Source of the DNA: Gautieria morchelliformis
Lineage: Eukaryota; Basidiomycota; Agaricomycetes; Gomphales; Gomphaceae
Reading direction: 5' to 3'
NCBI GenBank assembly: GCA_015179125.1
Contig: WHVA01000160.1
Span: 62,001-126,000, forward strand
DNA: 64,000 nt
Each line of letters begins with the position of its first letter. The first letter of the stretch is position 1. Below, in pieces: positions 42,284-55,400 of the stretch. The notes below the pieces were generated by a model. The model had not been told where the DNA came from. It worked only from the letters and a program-made list of their open reading frames with translations, and ran no database searches. Position numbers and translations under genes: made by a program.

Positions 42284-44501
42284 TTAACCCATTTTGAACG
42301 GGCTTTCGCTGGCGTCCATTAGCCCTTCGACCTTGACTGCCCCACTTGGCTCATCCCCTGAAGGCGGCTGCGGGATGAGTTGAGGTTGTTCCTCATTCGA
42401 CTTTGAGTCCAACGGCGGCAACGGCGCTTCGCCCTGTTTCAGATTCTTGTTTTCCACCTCGGAAAGAATCCGTTGGATAGCAGTCGACTCTGCTTCATCA
42501 GGCTCACTGACGTCCATATCGCCATCCCGTTCGAATTGACGTGAGCTTCCGCCCGCCTCCAGATGATTCATCCCATCTCTCTCCTCCTCAAGCTGCGCCA
42601 AAAGGAACTTGGTCACATCTTCTTTTGATCTTCTTAAGGAATTCAGGAACGATGAAGATGCACCGATGTCTTCGTCACTCTCGTCTTCATCGCTGTCATA
42701 CCGTTCAAATTCGAGTGCGTTGTCTTCGTTCTCGTTGCCGCCAGGATGAAAAGATATGGGTCCGTTAGCGAATGCGCGTGCAAGACCACCCAACCCTCCC
42801 GCGGGAATCCGTATACCGGCGCCATTGGGCTCGTCAAAGTTTCTCTGTGCCCCCGCCATCCCCCTCCGCATAGGGGAGAAGACCTGCGGAAGTGACACTG
42901 GGGTATCGTACCCATACTGTTGAGCGACACGATCCTTGACCCAGGCATACCATTCTTCCTTGCTTCGTCCATTAAGAAGTGCAATGACGACGACCGTCAT
43001 GTTGTCGCTTCCAATCCCGGTAGTACTAGGTGGTGGGGGGGCAAGACACATGTCCATCAGTGATTCGCAGATTTCTGTCAGCTCCAAGCCGTCGTGGATC
43101 AGTCGCCGAACAGAGTCTACGACTTGCTGAGAAGACAGGCAGTCCCAGATGCCTATCCGCCAGATGATGAGTGGTGGTACGTAATAGGACGAGACAGACG
43201 TACCATCACAAGCAAGGACGAGAAACTCATCCTCATCCGTCAGTTCATGCACAATGATGTCAGGATTTGCCGTGATGATTTGCCGCTCAGGTGCCAAGGC
43301 GTAGTTTTTCTTGAACTCGAAGTCACCGATTGCACGCGAAAGTGCCAGATTTCCTACATAGATTGGAATCACCGCTGCGGAGGCAGAGACCAGCCATCGT
43401 ACCATTAACACGACCATACTCTATGTATCCACCTGCTGCTGTAATTCGTGAGACCTCCGCTACACAGGCCTCAGTCACGGCTTATCTTATTCGACACCTG
43501 ATACAACTTACTCTCGTTCTGTGGTTTGTGGTCGTAGCTGAGGGGTTTTGCTTCTCCTTTGACGCTGATGATAGACCTTGAGTCGCCAGCATTAGCCTAA
43601 TTAGGCGCCTCACTCAGTAAGTTCTGTAAAGGGGGAGCGCATAGTAATAGCACGCACCACGTATAATTTACGGTCAGAAGTAAGCAGCGCTGCTACTGCT
43701 GTACATCCGGAAGGGTCATGAAAGAATGATGGATCTGGAGGACACGCATGACGACGGAGCTCGAACACGATGGTTTTAAAAACTAAATGAAATACCAGCT
43801 CGTATATCCTCGTCTGTGCCCAAGAAAGCTTTCTTTAATGCTGCATCGTAATGTTTTTCATGATACGCCCGCTCGGCTGTAAGGCGCTTGTGTACATTTC
43901 GTCCAGCAAAGCGGGCAACGGTCGCGCCTGCACATTGCTAACATGTAACGTTGAATAAACAGCAAGCCGAGCAGACGCACCACCATGACCATCGTACACT
44001 GCAAAAAAGGCGTTCTTATCCGGTAACCCCTCCTCGTCTAAGTCGAGGATGGTCGCGTGCGCGTCCTCCATGGCTTGAAAGCGGACATAAACAAGTCAGG
44101 ATGGTAGTAAAGTAGATTTAGTATGCGATAGAAATGTGGCTTGGATAGATAAGATGATGAGGAGCATCAGCTTGGGAATACATGTTTTGAAGATTTGGGA
44201 GTGTGATCATATGATCACATGTGCATACCAGGACCATGCAGTCCGACCTGGGGTAGCCAGAGACGCATAAAGGAAAGCAACTTACAGATCCTCCACCCTT
44301 GCATTTCCGAAACGCCATAAATATACCGCTCATCCTCACCAGTGTTTGTATGTTTCTGCGTCACTATGAAAATTGCATGAGGGACAACCCAACAACGATG
44401 GAACGTCATACATACCGGGACTAGATAGTGTTTGACCCTGGTAAAGATGGTGAATTAATAGCTCACTCAAAGGACACTGCGAGCGAAATAAAACTCGCCA
44501 T
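42284..44501 (-). CDS. PP2C-type Ser/Thr protein phosphatase
   Basis: Mg/Mn-dependent phosphatase of the fungal Ptc2/Ptc3 type. Early exons give GQTLSSP, then HTNTGEDERYIYGVSEMQGWR, then MEDAHATILDLDEEG and AVYDGHGG (the first metal-binding Asp residues). The main exon (43417 down) carries LALSRAIGDFEFK, DEFLVLACDG and GSDNMTVVVIAL, the remaining metal-site motifs. About 180 acidic, Ser-rich residues follow the catalytic domain, a plausible regulatory tail. An in-frame ATG at 44501 is taken provisionally; an intron just before GQTLSSP makes the true start uncertain. Likely counteracts stress or cell-cycle kinases, judged from the yeast family. Confidence 0.88.
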
Positions 44502-44813
44502 GGCTTAGGAGCGGAAGGACGGACGGGCGTTGTCACCGAGGAGGACAGCGAAGGGGAAGAAGTCTGACAATGATGATTACAGCGAACTTGAAAGCCGCAG
44601 TTACAAGAGACCTGTCCAGGCGGATGTACCTTGTGCTGTACAAACAAATTATTGCGCTCGATGAGAGTTAGAGCGATGAAATTGTTTACACTTGTTTGAC
44701 GTTGCCGGCCCTTGCCGCCAGAAAGCCTCAAATTGCATTGGCGTCAAAAACACAGCGCGCAGCATTGAGCCTGGATCCCTGACATTTATATTCCGGTGTA
44801 CGCGAGGCGTGGT

Positions 44814-46335
44814 CTATGCATACTTTCCGTTTCCAGTAGCGAAATTGTTCCCAACCTTCCCCAAAAGGAATTCACCGTACACAATCTGCTTATACTTCTT
44901 TCGCGGTACTGCCTCTTTCGACTCGGACTCGGGACGCCGTTCCTTGTCTCCTTGCAGTACACGTAATGCGGCTGGGAGGGGTTCGACCATTGCATCAAAG
45001 TTGGGCTCAAAGAAAAACGGAATACTGCGATGCGCCTGAGTATTCTCCGCATGGCATGCTTGTAGAGGAAAGTCACTTACGACACCCTGATGGTATGGAG
45101 ATAAGCTTACTATAAAGGTGCTGCCTCAAACATGCGAAGACCAACCTGTAGTTAGAACCTCGGTGGATCACTCTATGAAGCGTGCTCTTATACAGGCCGC
45201 TCGTCCAAGTCTCCCACACTTCGAGTGTATAAATCGGCACTGAAATTGAGTCAACAGTACATAGACTCACTTTCGCCTATGTTACACACAACGCATCCTG
45301 GTATGGGGTCGGCGTTGATCCATGTCCCCCGACTTAGTGATGTCGTCGGCTTGCCCTGTACATATACCTGCAGCGCAGAAGGTGTGGGATCGGCGTACAG
45401 AAATCTGCTGCCAGATGAAGAGTCATGCTGCTAAGCCAGGCCATTAATACATACGTCAGGCAGCCATAATCCCTGGTATCTCATTACCAGTGAGAAGGTG
45501 ACAAGAAAGCAGAGGCGTGCACAAACTTATGTGCACCACATGAAATGCCATCATGATCTTCGGGAAGTGGCGGATATCCTAAGCAAAGGGCGTATGTTTC
45601 AGAGAGAACGTGTCTGCACAGGTGAGCATGCAGCACCTATCACACGCATTACCCAGAAACTATCATCCACTCTCGAGCGGAGGTCCTGCCACTCTGTCGA
45701 AGTCATTCCTAGTCCTACGCTCAAACTTCGTCACGCGACGTCAAGGGCATGTCAGTTCTGTGTCCCTTCATCGCCAAGATAGGGGAGAACATACGCCTCC
45801 ATGACGACGAGGCCAAGAGCCTTCATTTTCTCTATCCACCGTTCGTACTTGCGCCTGAAATCAAGGACAGAGGGCCACTGGTTACTGCCCCATAACGGCT
45901 TTGTTTTGTCCGGAGTTTCGACAGGCCGATAGAAGTCCAGACCCTCGTGATTATCCGCTTTGCCGGCCGTAACGTTTTCGTGTAGCCGTGCGTACCCTGG
46001 AATTTTCCAAAGCAAAAGGAAAAAAATATGACATCCCAGTAATTCGAGCATAGAAGGGAGAATCCACCTCGAGCGTGATCCTCCTTCTCCAGAGATAACT
46101 TGTCCTTCTCAGCCTGGGGGAGTGCGAAAAATTCGCGTGCGAGTCGCAGTAGTTCGTCTGTCTCACTTGCGTTCACGTAGGAAGAGATATCCAAGTAGAA
46201 AAATCCGTAATTCACGCAAGCGTTGTGCAAGGCAGCAGATGTATCTTGTCTGAGTTTCACGGAAGGGGCGTCGGAGACAGTAGAGAAATACGGCGCTATA
46301 GATATGACTGGAAGGGTGAATTCTGCATTGTCCAT
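44814..46335 (-). CDS. 2-oxoglutarate/Fe(II)-dependent dioxygenase, isopenicillin-N-synthase fold
   Basis: Minus-strand gene of seven or so exons starting MDNAEFTLPVISIAP (46335). The DIOX_N part includes NACVNYGFFYLDI and AREFFALPQAEKDKL, then HEGLDFYRPV. The 2OG-Fe(II) core reads across introns: EWQDLRSRVDDSFWVMRVIG, GYPPLPEDHDGISCGAHKDYG with the HxD pair, then FLYADPTPSALQVYV and GLYKSTLHRVIHRG with the distal His and Arg. The tail ends NNFATGNGKYA at 44814. All iron ligands are present. The substrate cannot be told; the family includes gibberellin and flavonoid oxidases and many fungal secondary-metabolism enzymes, but no cluster genes surround it. Confidence 0.88.
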
Positions 46336-46706
46336 ACTGAGGGGACGTTTCTCAGATTGTGCAGATTAGACTCGGAGATGTGGAAAGCAGCGTCAAGGGT
46401 CAACCCATCGTCACCGTCCGTGACCACGTGGCACTGTGTGACACTGGCGACGGCTTTCTTTTATAGAAAAATTGTTGTGAGCCTTCACTCTGACGATGCT
46501 TAGCTCTACGGCGGTTCGGCTCTATTGGAAGACCAGAAGCTTGATCTCATTTGACATGTCTCGTGGCCATCTGCAAGGTTTCTAGTCATGTTTTACGGAC
46601 CGTCACCGGCCGTGTCCCGGTCCAACCCTAGTGTACTTAAGCTGGGCCTACACAACTATTTGGTAGGGCATCGAACGCTCTGTAGCCTGAAACCTGCATA
46701 ATATCC
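46336..46706. other. Divergent promoter region
   Basis: 370 bp separate the starts of the oxygenase (minus) and the alpha-galactosidase (plus). No coding sequence is seen. The two genes may share upstream control, but no specific site is recognised. Confidence 0.5.
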
Positions 46707-49210
46707 ATGATGATCCCGATTTCATTCATCGCCGGAGTATTGTTTTTACTTTCCCACCTCCAAAGGTGCCCTGCGTTGAGCAATGGGCTTGCCAGGACTC
46801 CGCCTTTAGGATTTAATGGATATAATGTTTTCTCGTAAGTTGATCTGAGTTAATTGGTCTCCACGACTTGAAACTATTCCACAAAGGTGTGAAGGCACAG
46901 AGACAGCATATAAAGCGGCGGCGCAAAGCCTCATCTCACTCGGCCTTCTTGAAGCAGGTTACAACAGGCTGAACATGTGCGGCATCTTTGATTTTCATGT
47001 CACTCAGAATGATTCTTTAGCCAATTTACGCTCACAGAGACTGCGGTTGGCAAGCCATCAACAGAACATCCGATGGAACCTTTGCCTGGAACTCCACGCG
47101 TTATCCTTCCGGCATCCCTTTTCTGTCGAACTTCGTCCATGGCCTAGGGCTGGAATTTGGACTTTATAGCGATGCGTACGTGAGACATTCCATATGATCT
47201 TCACCATTTATATATCGGGCTCTGCTTTGCCCACCATTATGGCAGAGGTTTCTTTGCATGTGACGACGTCGGCGGAACGGCGCACTTTATCGGAAGCCTG
47301 GGTTTTGAAGAATCAGACGCAAAGACCTTTGCCTCATGGGGAGCTGATTATCTCAAGTCTAGCTATCCGTTCCTTTCATTCCACCATTGCCATAGATGGG
47401 ACTGACGTCTGTCCCAAGATATGACAATTGTTATGCGTGAGTAAATACTCCTCCTGTAACAGTTGGAAGCTTAGTTACGATGCGGTTTTCACAGAGTCTC
47501 TCCCACCGACTTCGTGAATCCCAACCCCCCGATCGATCTTAAGGTCAGTGCCCTATTACGCAGTTTTGTTACCCCGAGCTTTATGGATAGTCGTTTAATT
47601 TAACGTGCATAGCCGCATTATACGGCCATGGCCAATGCTCTGGCAACAGTTCAGCGTCCCATCGTCTTTTCGATTTGTGAATGGGGTGTACAGGAAAGTG
47701 ACATATACTTACCTTCCCATCATATACACCTTATGTAACTGTTTCTCATTTGATTCAGGATCCTGCACGCTGGGCTCCATCCATAGGCAATTCATACCGT
47801 ATCGCGTATGGAGCTCATATGACAGCTTTAGCATCCGTTTTATATATATCGTGACATCTTGTTGGCAGGAACGACATTGGACCGCCAGCTTCGTTCGATA
47901 ACCTATTTCGCATTATCAACCAGGTCGTGCCAATTACTGGATTCGCAGGTCCTGGTGCTTGGAACGACTTGGACCTCTTGGAAGTTAGAAGTGCAGTTAT
48001 CGTCTCATTTTCATTTATTGACTACTTTAAGAATAGGTCGGAAACCCTGGGCTTACAGTAGACGAGCAGAAAACTCACTTTGCGTTCTGGGCCGCCGCAA
48101 AGTAAGCATTTTCGGTGGTATACACTGTCCCCGTTTAATTGGTACTAATTGTTATTTCACTTTAGATCTCCCTTGCTTGTGTCTACCAACTTGACAAATC
48201 CCTCGAATACAACGCTCAGTATTCTGAAAAATATGAATCTCCTCGCTATCAATGTGCGTTTAGGTTGCTGTTGCGTTGAGGACGTTGCTAACGCGTTCTT
48301 AATTTTTAGCAAGACTCTCTAGGAATATCAATAGGGTTCAAGCGTCGGTACGCGAATGACCATGACGTGTGGGCTGGGCCGCTTTCAGATGGGTCGACAG
48401 TTGTCAGTACGTTGAGACGATTCTCCAGACTTGTCCGAATTAATATTGATCACGCTGTGTCTACCTACGTATAGTCGTGATCAACATGCAAACGAACGCC
48501 AGAACTATCACCTTTAACCTTTTTGATGCAGGGTTCATATCGGCAAAGGTTACCGATCTCTGGACAGGCGCATCCGTAGGGAACTCGAACACTTCGTATG
48601 GCTTTAAATTCCATCGCGACATGACCAATTTATTTGCTGAGATATTGATTTTATCCCGCAGATACACAACGCAGATAGCAGCACACGGATCGCTCGCTTT
48701 AAAGCTCACCGATGGTGTCCGAGCCCAGGAACCATCGTTCACTTTCTACCCTGCCTCATCTCCAAGTAATGTCCTCGCTGGTGGAGCATCTACCCGGGTT
48801 GTCAACAACACTGCCACAGTCGTCGATTTCATTGGTAAAGGTGGGACCCTGACCTTCCAGAACGTGAGCGGTGGGACGACTGGCGGGTCCAAGCTTATAT
48901 CAGTTGATTATATCAATGCCGACATAGCGTTCACGAACACAGCGTGCTCTAATTGTAGAAACGCTTTTGTGAGTGTAAATGGAGCCACCGCAGTGCAGGC
49001 GCAGTTCCCTCTTTCTGGCCAGGTGAGATTTCCTGTTGGTAGCCTTCACGATGGCAGATTTAAGTGAAGATGCCGCAGAGTTGGGATATCTTATATTCTG
49101 GGTATCTCCTTGAGGTAGCCGGATTTAGACCCGGGACCATAAATTCGGTGGAGTTCTCGAATCCGAGTGCTTTTGCGCCGGACATTTTGCGTATCGGTGT
49201 CGCAACGTAG
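46707..49210 (+). CDS. Secreted GH27 alpha-galactosidase with C-terminal CBM35-like domain
   Basis: At least 12 short exons. Start MMIPISFIAGVLFLLSHL is a signal peptide, then LARTPPLGFNGYN opens the GH27 barrel. The nucleophile lies in WGADYLKYDNCYA (split by an intron near 47360-47420) and the acid/base in GAWNDLDLLEV (47970). Further barrel motifs are NRTSDGTFAWNSTRYPSGIP, FSICEWG and AAAKSPLLVSTNL. A beta-sandwich follows (DVWAGPLSDGSTV, DLWTGASVG). The last 130 residues (VVDFIGKGGTLTFQNV, ADIAFTNTACSNC .. FAPDILRIGVAT) resemble a CBM35. It should cleave terminal alpha-1,6-galactose from galactomannan or raffinose sugars outside the cell. All junctions I checked restore frame, so it looks functional. 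Confidence 0.92.
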
Positions 49211-49662
49211 GCAGGCACAATCCGTATAGACTTGTTTGAAGCATAATATGCAAGTGTCGATGCATCAGATAGGTTGGAAATATGAAATACATGCTTTACG
49301 TAAAGAAACAGCTCTTACAGAACTTCTGTGTCAGAACTATTCAAGTTAACCACCGCCTCCATAAAGTCCCTGGCTAACCTGGGGCATGCATGTGTTGTAA
49401 ATCTGTTTGAGCAATAATAGAATGTTTGCGACGGTTTCTGTTTTTCAGAGGAATAGAGATGCAGCGAGAGGGGGGGGGATACCGACGTGATAGTGCGAGG
49501 GTACGAACACGTGAGCATATACATATAGACTACTTGGTATTTGTAATTCATCGTTGGGTATTGCGGTGACTCGACGCATCTCGCAAACTCAAAAACCTCA
49601 ACAGTTCCTCAGTTCAATACTGCTGGCTCCTTCGTGGGCACGCTTCGAGATGCAGGTCATGG
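49211..49662. other. Convergent intergenic region
   Basis: Lies between the stop codons of the alpha-galactosidase and the second DUF6533 gene. No coding or RNA feature was seen. A G-tract (ggggggg) occurs near 49472. Confidence 0.5.
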
Positions 49663-51201
49663 TTAAATTGGCAAGCTATCTGAATTGGATGTCAGACTCA
49701 CTCCTTCCCGTTCCTGTTCGTGACGCCAGCGTTGTCGTAGCCGGATCGTAAAATGGAATAAGTTGACGGCGAGACAGGGCCAGGTTACTCTGGGCGAATA
49801 TACAGCGTTCGCGTCACTTCGAAAGAGGTACAAGAGAGAATGTGCTCGTACGATGAAACCAGTGCGAGTAACCAGATCTATAATAAGAGATAGCTTCAAT
49901 GTCAGGACATAAGTGCGACCTGTAACATGTAAGGACTTACCGGGACAGAAATAGCAAGTATTAAGTTGACTGCACGGATTCCTTGGTGGTTGCTTAGCCA
50001 TTGCGCATTGAAATATAAACCGAAAGCAATTACCGGCTGCAATCTGTTAAATGTTTTGTTTTGAGGTGAGTTGATATCATGGTGCATGGTGCAGAGTGCA
50101 ACATAGGGAAAAGGACTCGCAAGGAAGTAATCTACGCCGTCTTTGTACAGTTTGTGTACAAGGGAGGCTTGCTCTCGTTCTTGGGCGAAGGCATTGTAAC
50201 ATATAAACCCAACCATCACGACATCGACAAATACCTGGGCAGTAATGAACATAATAAACCAGTAGATGCGAACATAGGCGTACGTAAGCAGCCCAAGGAA
50301 CTGCCAAAAGTGTATTGTGTCCCTGGAGCCAGCATATATCCAGTAAGGCATCGCGGGTAACTATCCGCGGGGATTTAATACAAACACAGTATAAAGTAGA
50401 TAGTTCCAATTCACCTGATATGCTGGGATATGCAATGACTAGGCTAGCAATTGTGATCCCGGTAGCAGTAAGGAACAGGGCTGCGAGGGCGAGGAGGACT
50501 TTGAGATTTCTGTTCCATATGGTGGACACATGGAGTACGGCGAGTACTGTGTGATATGTGAGTACAATGCAGCAGCGTTACATAAAGTTGCAATGCCGTA
50601 CCGTCTGCAATAGCACCACATAGAACGGAGAGAAGAGCAAACGGGGGAACTAAGTGTTTGCAACTGAACTTTGGATCAATGGAAGGTGACCTTCCATCAG
50701 ACGAACTCACACCTGTTAAATGGGGTCCATGATTATCATCATGAGCTATGAGAACAAATTCATGTGAAGACTCGCTGTATCGGTGAGTTCCGCCCCATTC
50801 CCGGACGTAGCTGCAAGGGCGGCTGTAATGAGACCGAGCGAACGAATTTTGGATAGATACACACAATATGACCCAAGGGTGGTGTATATAAGGGCGCAAT
50901 ACCGATAGACCAGGACCCCGAACTTTGGGACGCTATTGGGGGCATTCCAAACGAGCTCAACCTCATCCTGGATATTTAGGAAATAATCGAAGAACGTCCA
51001 AGCGCATATTGCCACTGAAATTGTTATCAGATATTTGGTGTAGAGAGGGTCTCACAGCGCACCTCTCAAGTAGCGAATGAGGAAGAAACGGCTGACACGG
51101 TTTTCAAGAGTCTGTAGCGTTTAGGAGTGATTAACCTCAACGTCTACATCGGGTCTACGAGCACTTTCAATGAGAGCTGTGGACGCTGAAAGGAACATCA
51201 T
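49663..51201 (-). CDS. DUF6533 seven-helix membrane protein (2)
   Basis: Start MMFLSASTALIESA at 51201. A spliced join gives YTKYLITISVAICAWTFFDY and then FLNIQDEVELVWNA, the DUF6533 signature. Later helices are LVPPFALLSVLCGAIAD, LKVLLALAALFLTATG with IASLVIAYP, a helix near 50250 (FVDVVMVGFICYNAFA) and VNLILAISVPVS near 49970. The C-terminal tail is charged: RLRQRWRHEQEREGVSL, ending SDSLPI at 49663. Introns are short and regular. Function unknown; topology is receptor-like. Sequence is well diverged from copies 3 and 4. Confidence 0.8.
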
Positions 51202-51575
51202 TTATCGGTGCTGCCGCGAGAGTCGCGATCTGTGTCTTGATTGGGAAGGATGCAAGTCATCAGAGGTGATGATGAAGGATAATTAAATCTATCGAGATGT
51301 CTTCTCCGTGCTTTACCAGCCGTAATTACGGCCAAGACAGTAAATTTGTTGCGAACCTGCATGCATATATTAGCTAGCACGTATCCAGAGCAACGGAATA
51401 GTAATGACTCTGAGAGGTCCATACGCGCGCTCCTGGGGCAAGCCAGATAGGCAAGACTATGGTGGATGCGGTGCCTTGAGGTTGAACGACCGTGGCGGTC
51501 CGCGGCCGACGTCATACCGATCAAGGTGACCACGAGCGTCACAGACTCACAGTCTGCACACGCTCCGAACGTACG
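51202..51575. other. Divergent intergenic region
   Basis: 374 bp between the starts of DUF6533 gene 2 (minus) and the DCAF4-like gene (plus). No supported frame or site was seen. Confidence 0.4.
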
Positions 51576-53332
51576 ATGCGCTCCTTGCCTGGCTTTTACT
51601 TTGATACTGCCCGACAAAGATACTTTCCAGAATCTTCGCGTCCCAAAACAATTCCAACTGCGGCGACACCAGCTCGTCCTAAACAGACTTTGCGGTCACG
51701 ACACCAGAAAGGCCACACGCCATTGAATATCAATGCGTCGATTGTACAGACTCAAAGATCATACTCGAAGTCCACGAGGGATAAAACCCAGCAGTGGGTG
51801 TATTCGTGATATTATACACCGCCGTCCTGACACACTTCTAGCTCTGTAATATCGCAACAGATAGCATCTACCTCCTCTAGCTTTCCTATGCCTGTACCAA
51901 TCGTGTATGATGCACCAATCACCTCACTGTGTGTAAGTGATTTTGTGTAATTAGTGGAGAGAAATAGGTCATATGCGTTGCAAAGATATCCCGAGCCACA
52001 CCCGAACATGACCAGGCACGGAGGACTGTATCTGTAGGGGACCGCCAAGGTTTTTGTTATGCAAATATAAGCGACCTTGTTTTGGCAGACAATCATCTCT
52101 TCTCAGAAGTTTGTCGTGATTTTCTTGTCAGGGCTAGGACATAACACTGAGTCACAATGGCTAAACTGCAGATTACTTCAATACAAGCATCTAATGAAAT
52201 AGTAGTGTGAGTGTTGTACCGTATACCGTAATATCAATCAGTAGGGTACCACGCTGATATTCACATCAGCTACACATCTTTTGGACCTGCCCCCAGAATC
52301 CTCATACGCAAAGTCTCTTCCCAAGAGTGTGTTTCTGCCAGTATATCCGTGCTTTGCTTATCAAGTCGATTTAGAGCATGTATTTTAAGACCTTCATATG
52401 TTCGTTCGCGCTCAGTCGTCACCGAACATTATCACATATTTTATTACAGTTGCACGATGTTCGAGCTTCCCAACTTCAAGATCGTTCCCTCACGCTGGGT
52501 TAGTAAGTTTATGAATTCAGTCAAAACTAACATCAAATGTAATTTAGGTATGCAAGGCAGGGCCCTACACATCATCGACATAGATAACCCACGATCCACA
52601 AGCTCATTTATAACCCACAGCGATGTGTTTTCATTACACCGCGACCATGTACGTGGGTGATTAGGTACATCCGGCCTTGTTTAATGTTTATACCCAGAAC
52701 GATGTTTGGACAGGTGCACGAAACGGCGTTGTGCAACTGTTTGATTTAAGAACAAGCCAAGAGCAGAGTGCGTTAGGTGGAAGATCCAAATACGCGTCAG
52801 TGGCGCATTTACGACGAATCCGTGAATACCATTTGCTCGTCGCGGCGACAGACGGTTCCGTGAGTTCTCACTGGATGCGACATGTATATAGCTAAACTTG
52901 TATTAGCTCGACATGTTCGACGTTCGGATGGTTCGACGAGCCAAACTCGGATCTGCGGCTGCTCTGCCGATCCAATCATTCGATGGGCATGCGAATGCGC
53001 CATTTCGCCTGGTAATATATGTTTACTTTCTATTCCAAAATGCACTGAGCATGTTCTCAAACACTAAGGGGCTCGCAGTGGATCAACTGGACGAATTTCT
53101 CTTTGCGGCAGGTGACGATAGCATGATTCGCGCATGGTCACTTCGCACGGGCCAAAGGCTACAGCCGCCGCTCACAACAGATTGGAGTGGACTTCTTACT
53201 AGACAGTTCGCTTCCCCCGTGCGTGCAATGCAGGTCTCGTCTGATGGTCATATGGGCACGCTTTGGGTCGCTTCTGGGTCTGAACTCGAATGCTTCGAGT
53301 TAGGTAAACGAAGATCCCCGGACCTGTCATGA
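51576..53332 (+). CDS. DCAF4: DCAF4/WDR21-like WD40 protein
   Basis: Starts MRSLPGFYFDTARQRYFPE at 51576, the N-terminal motif of WDR21/DCAF4 proteins. After a Lys/Arg-rich stretch, several introns lead through IVYDAPITSLC (51900), FKIVPSRW (52480) and WD40 blades: TGARNGVVQLFDLRT (52710), a blade near 52920 (MFDVRMV) and LDEFLFAAGDDSMIRAWSLRT (53090). The end is WVASGSELECFELGKR before the stop at 53332. DCAF4 family proteins are substrate receptors of CUL4-DDB1 ubiquitin ligases. Exact exon borders in the 51.8-52.5 kb part are not resolved. Confidence 0.75.
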
Positions 53333-53339
53333 CGGGTGT

Positions 53340-55400
53340 GACTATACCGTACTACCATGCCTGTAGTGTCTTGCTTTTGTTACGTTTATTGGGCTGTGTT
53401 TGGACGCACCGTGTTTTGCTCCTAGATGCTTGACATCAACCCCGAGCTACGATTACATTATTTTACACTATATCCTTCCTCAGCTCGAGGTCTCTATTGG
53501 CTTTTCGTCTCGGAAATCTGCTACCTCCGTATTAAACCCAAGGAGTCGTGTCGCGTCTGATTGGGTACAGAAGAGGCCTCCGGTCCGCACGATCCCGACT
53601 CTGCATCAGTGACACCGATGTCGGTTGAACTGTTTGAGGGGAGGGCCGGTCCCTTCTCCAGGCTGCGCAGACGAAATATAAATCGGCTGAGCGTGATGGT
53701 CGACATTGGCCATGATATGCTAGTATTATTTGTGAGCTTATTTGCGGTCTCTGGGTATTTTTTCCAGCTTCTCACCAGAGCCCCAGAAGATAAAGTCGAC
53801 TGTTGAATGTTGAGAAAATCAAGCTACAGGCGCGGAGGCCTGGATGATGATGTCAACAATTTCCTATTTCGGGGAATTTTTCCACAAACCGGCCAGTATC
53901 TGTGCCATGTTAGTTTTTCTCCTGCGAGCTTCACTTTGTTGTACAGACCAGAAAAGCAACAACACCGTCCCGATATAATGCCACAGTAAAGGCAGTCTGT
54001 TCGGCCCGAGGTCGTGCATATGCATTCCAGCCAGACAAAGATAAGACCAGACCGTCAAAGACCATCTACCAGAAGAGTTTTAGCGACAATCAGTGGCACC
54101 TGCCACACAGTCAAGGTGCATTCTCAGGGTAGACACCCACCCCCGGAACCCATACTCCGACTATCACTAGGTCTCTGTTACCCAAGGGGAGACATATGTT
54201 GATATATGGCACGAAAGCCATCGTTGCTGCAGTAGGCATTGGAGTTGAGCCCTAAAAAATCAATAACGCAACATACCAACAAGTTTTGTTGACACAGTCA
54301 CGGTAGATATAGTTGCAGCTGAAAATGTAATGAAAAACGAGAGAAGGCAAATAACCAATATAAAACGTTGGCGCCCCCAGAGAACAGATACTCGCAGCAT
54401 AATGAGAGCATCCGCGATTCCCATTGAAAAAATGGACAGGGCGGCTACTGTGGCCGCCGCATGTTTACAGCTGAATTGAGCATTATTTGGGTTTGGAATG
54501 AGGGGTCAGAGAAACAGACGACTGAGAGCCAGATTGTTAGCTATATCTAACAGCAGGGTGAAAGTCTGACCAACTTACGTTGTCCTGCCCAGGCAAAATT
54601 CCACCTGCCAGAACTACGTGCTAGGTCAGCTCTGGATAAGTAATGCACACCAGATGGACACTAACGATGATTGATAATGGTAAGACCGACAACTGCAGAA
54701 TATCGATACGAGAGGAAAAAAACTCGCGCTAGCTTTCCGCGTCCCTTCTGCGCCCAGATAAACTCGACCTCCTGCCTTAACGAGTTCTTAGGTGGCAGCC
54801 ACTATTGTTAACTTGCACACCTGAGGGAAAGAGGCCAGGTGTTCCAGGAGTAAAACAATGTATACCGATGCTACAATATTGAGAGCTCAACGTGACGGCA
54901 TTCACTTGCTTGGTATATCACGACACGCACCTATCACATATCGGGCACTATAGAAAATTCTGATTTCGTCGATTCCTGGGGAAGATAGGGTGCCATAATT
55001 GACAGGCGTGCTCATGTAAACGAACGGTGAGCAGAGAGAGAGTAAACGACCAAACGTTGCAAGATGGTGAGAAGCGCTAGTTGTATCAAGACTGTCTCCC
55101 TCTGATTCGTACGGTTAGGCAAAGCAACCTGGGGAAGCAACTTGGAAAGAAGCAAGAAGATATCCAGAAGCAGTAGGATCCGCTGAAAGCTATCGAGGCC
55201 TGGTAGGAAGTGAGATGGGTTAGCCCAGATATATAGTATGGCATACTTATTCCGATCGTGTGAGGCCGACTAGCCGGTGGAAGTGACCATGATTGATACA
55301 TGATGGACAAGCGTGGCTACCACAGTCAGATCTGCCATACTGACGCCAATTCGGAGGGTTGCCGCCGGTATATTCACTTCCAATATATGCAACCCCCATG
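53340..55400 (-). repeat. Segmental duplication, copy a
   Basis: Direct tandem partner of 56745-58920. Shared runs include the region 53345-53480 (ctgtgtttggacgcac, ttttgctcctagatgctt), the DUF6533 coding part, the TGCACACCTG..GAGGCCA stretch near 54820, and the distal stretch around 55300 (actgacgccaa..ggagg). Similarity is interrupted by many differences, so the duplication is not recent. Confidence 0.75.
53521..54960 (-). CDS. DUF6533 seven-helix membrane protein (3), tandem copy a
   Basis: Minus-strand gene, partly resolved. A spliced join near 54830 gives VYIVLLLEHLASFPQ then EVEFIWAQKGRGK, the DUF6533 signature. Further pieces are LRVSVLWGRQRFILVICLL (54390) and an amphipathic end SRFIFRLRSLEKGPALP, with the stop at 53521. 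Order and intron positions mirror copy b. I could not find a clean start, and the middle exons are hard to join, so it may be decayed. Receptor-like topology; function unknown. Confidence 0.55.
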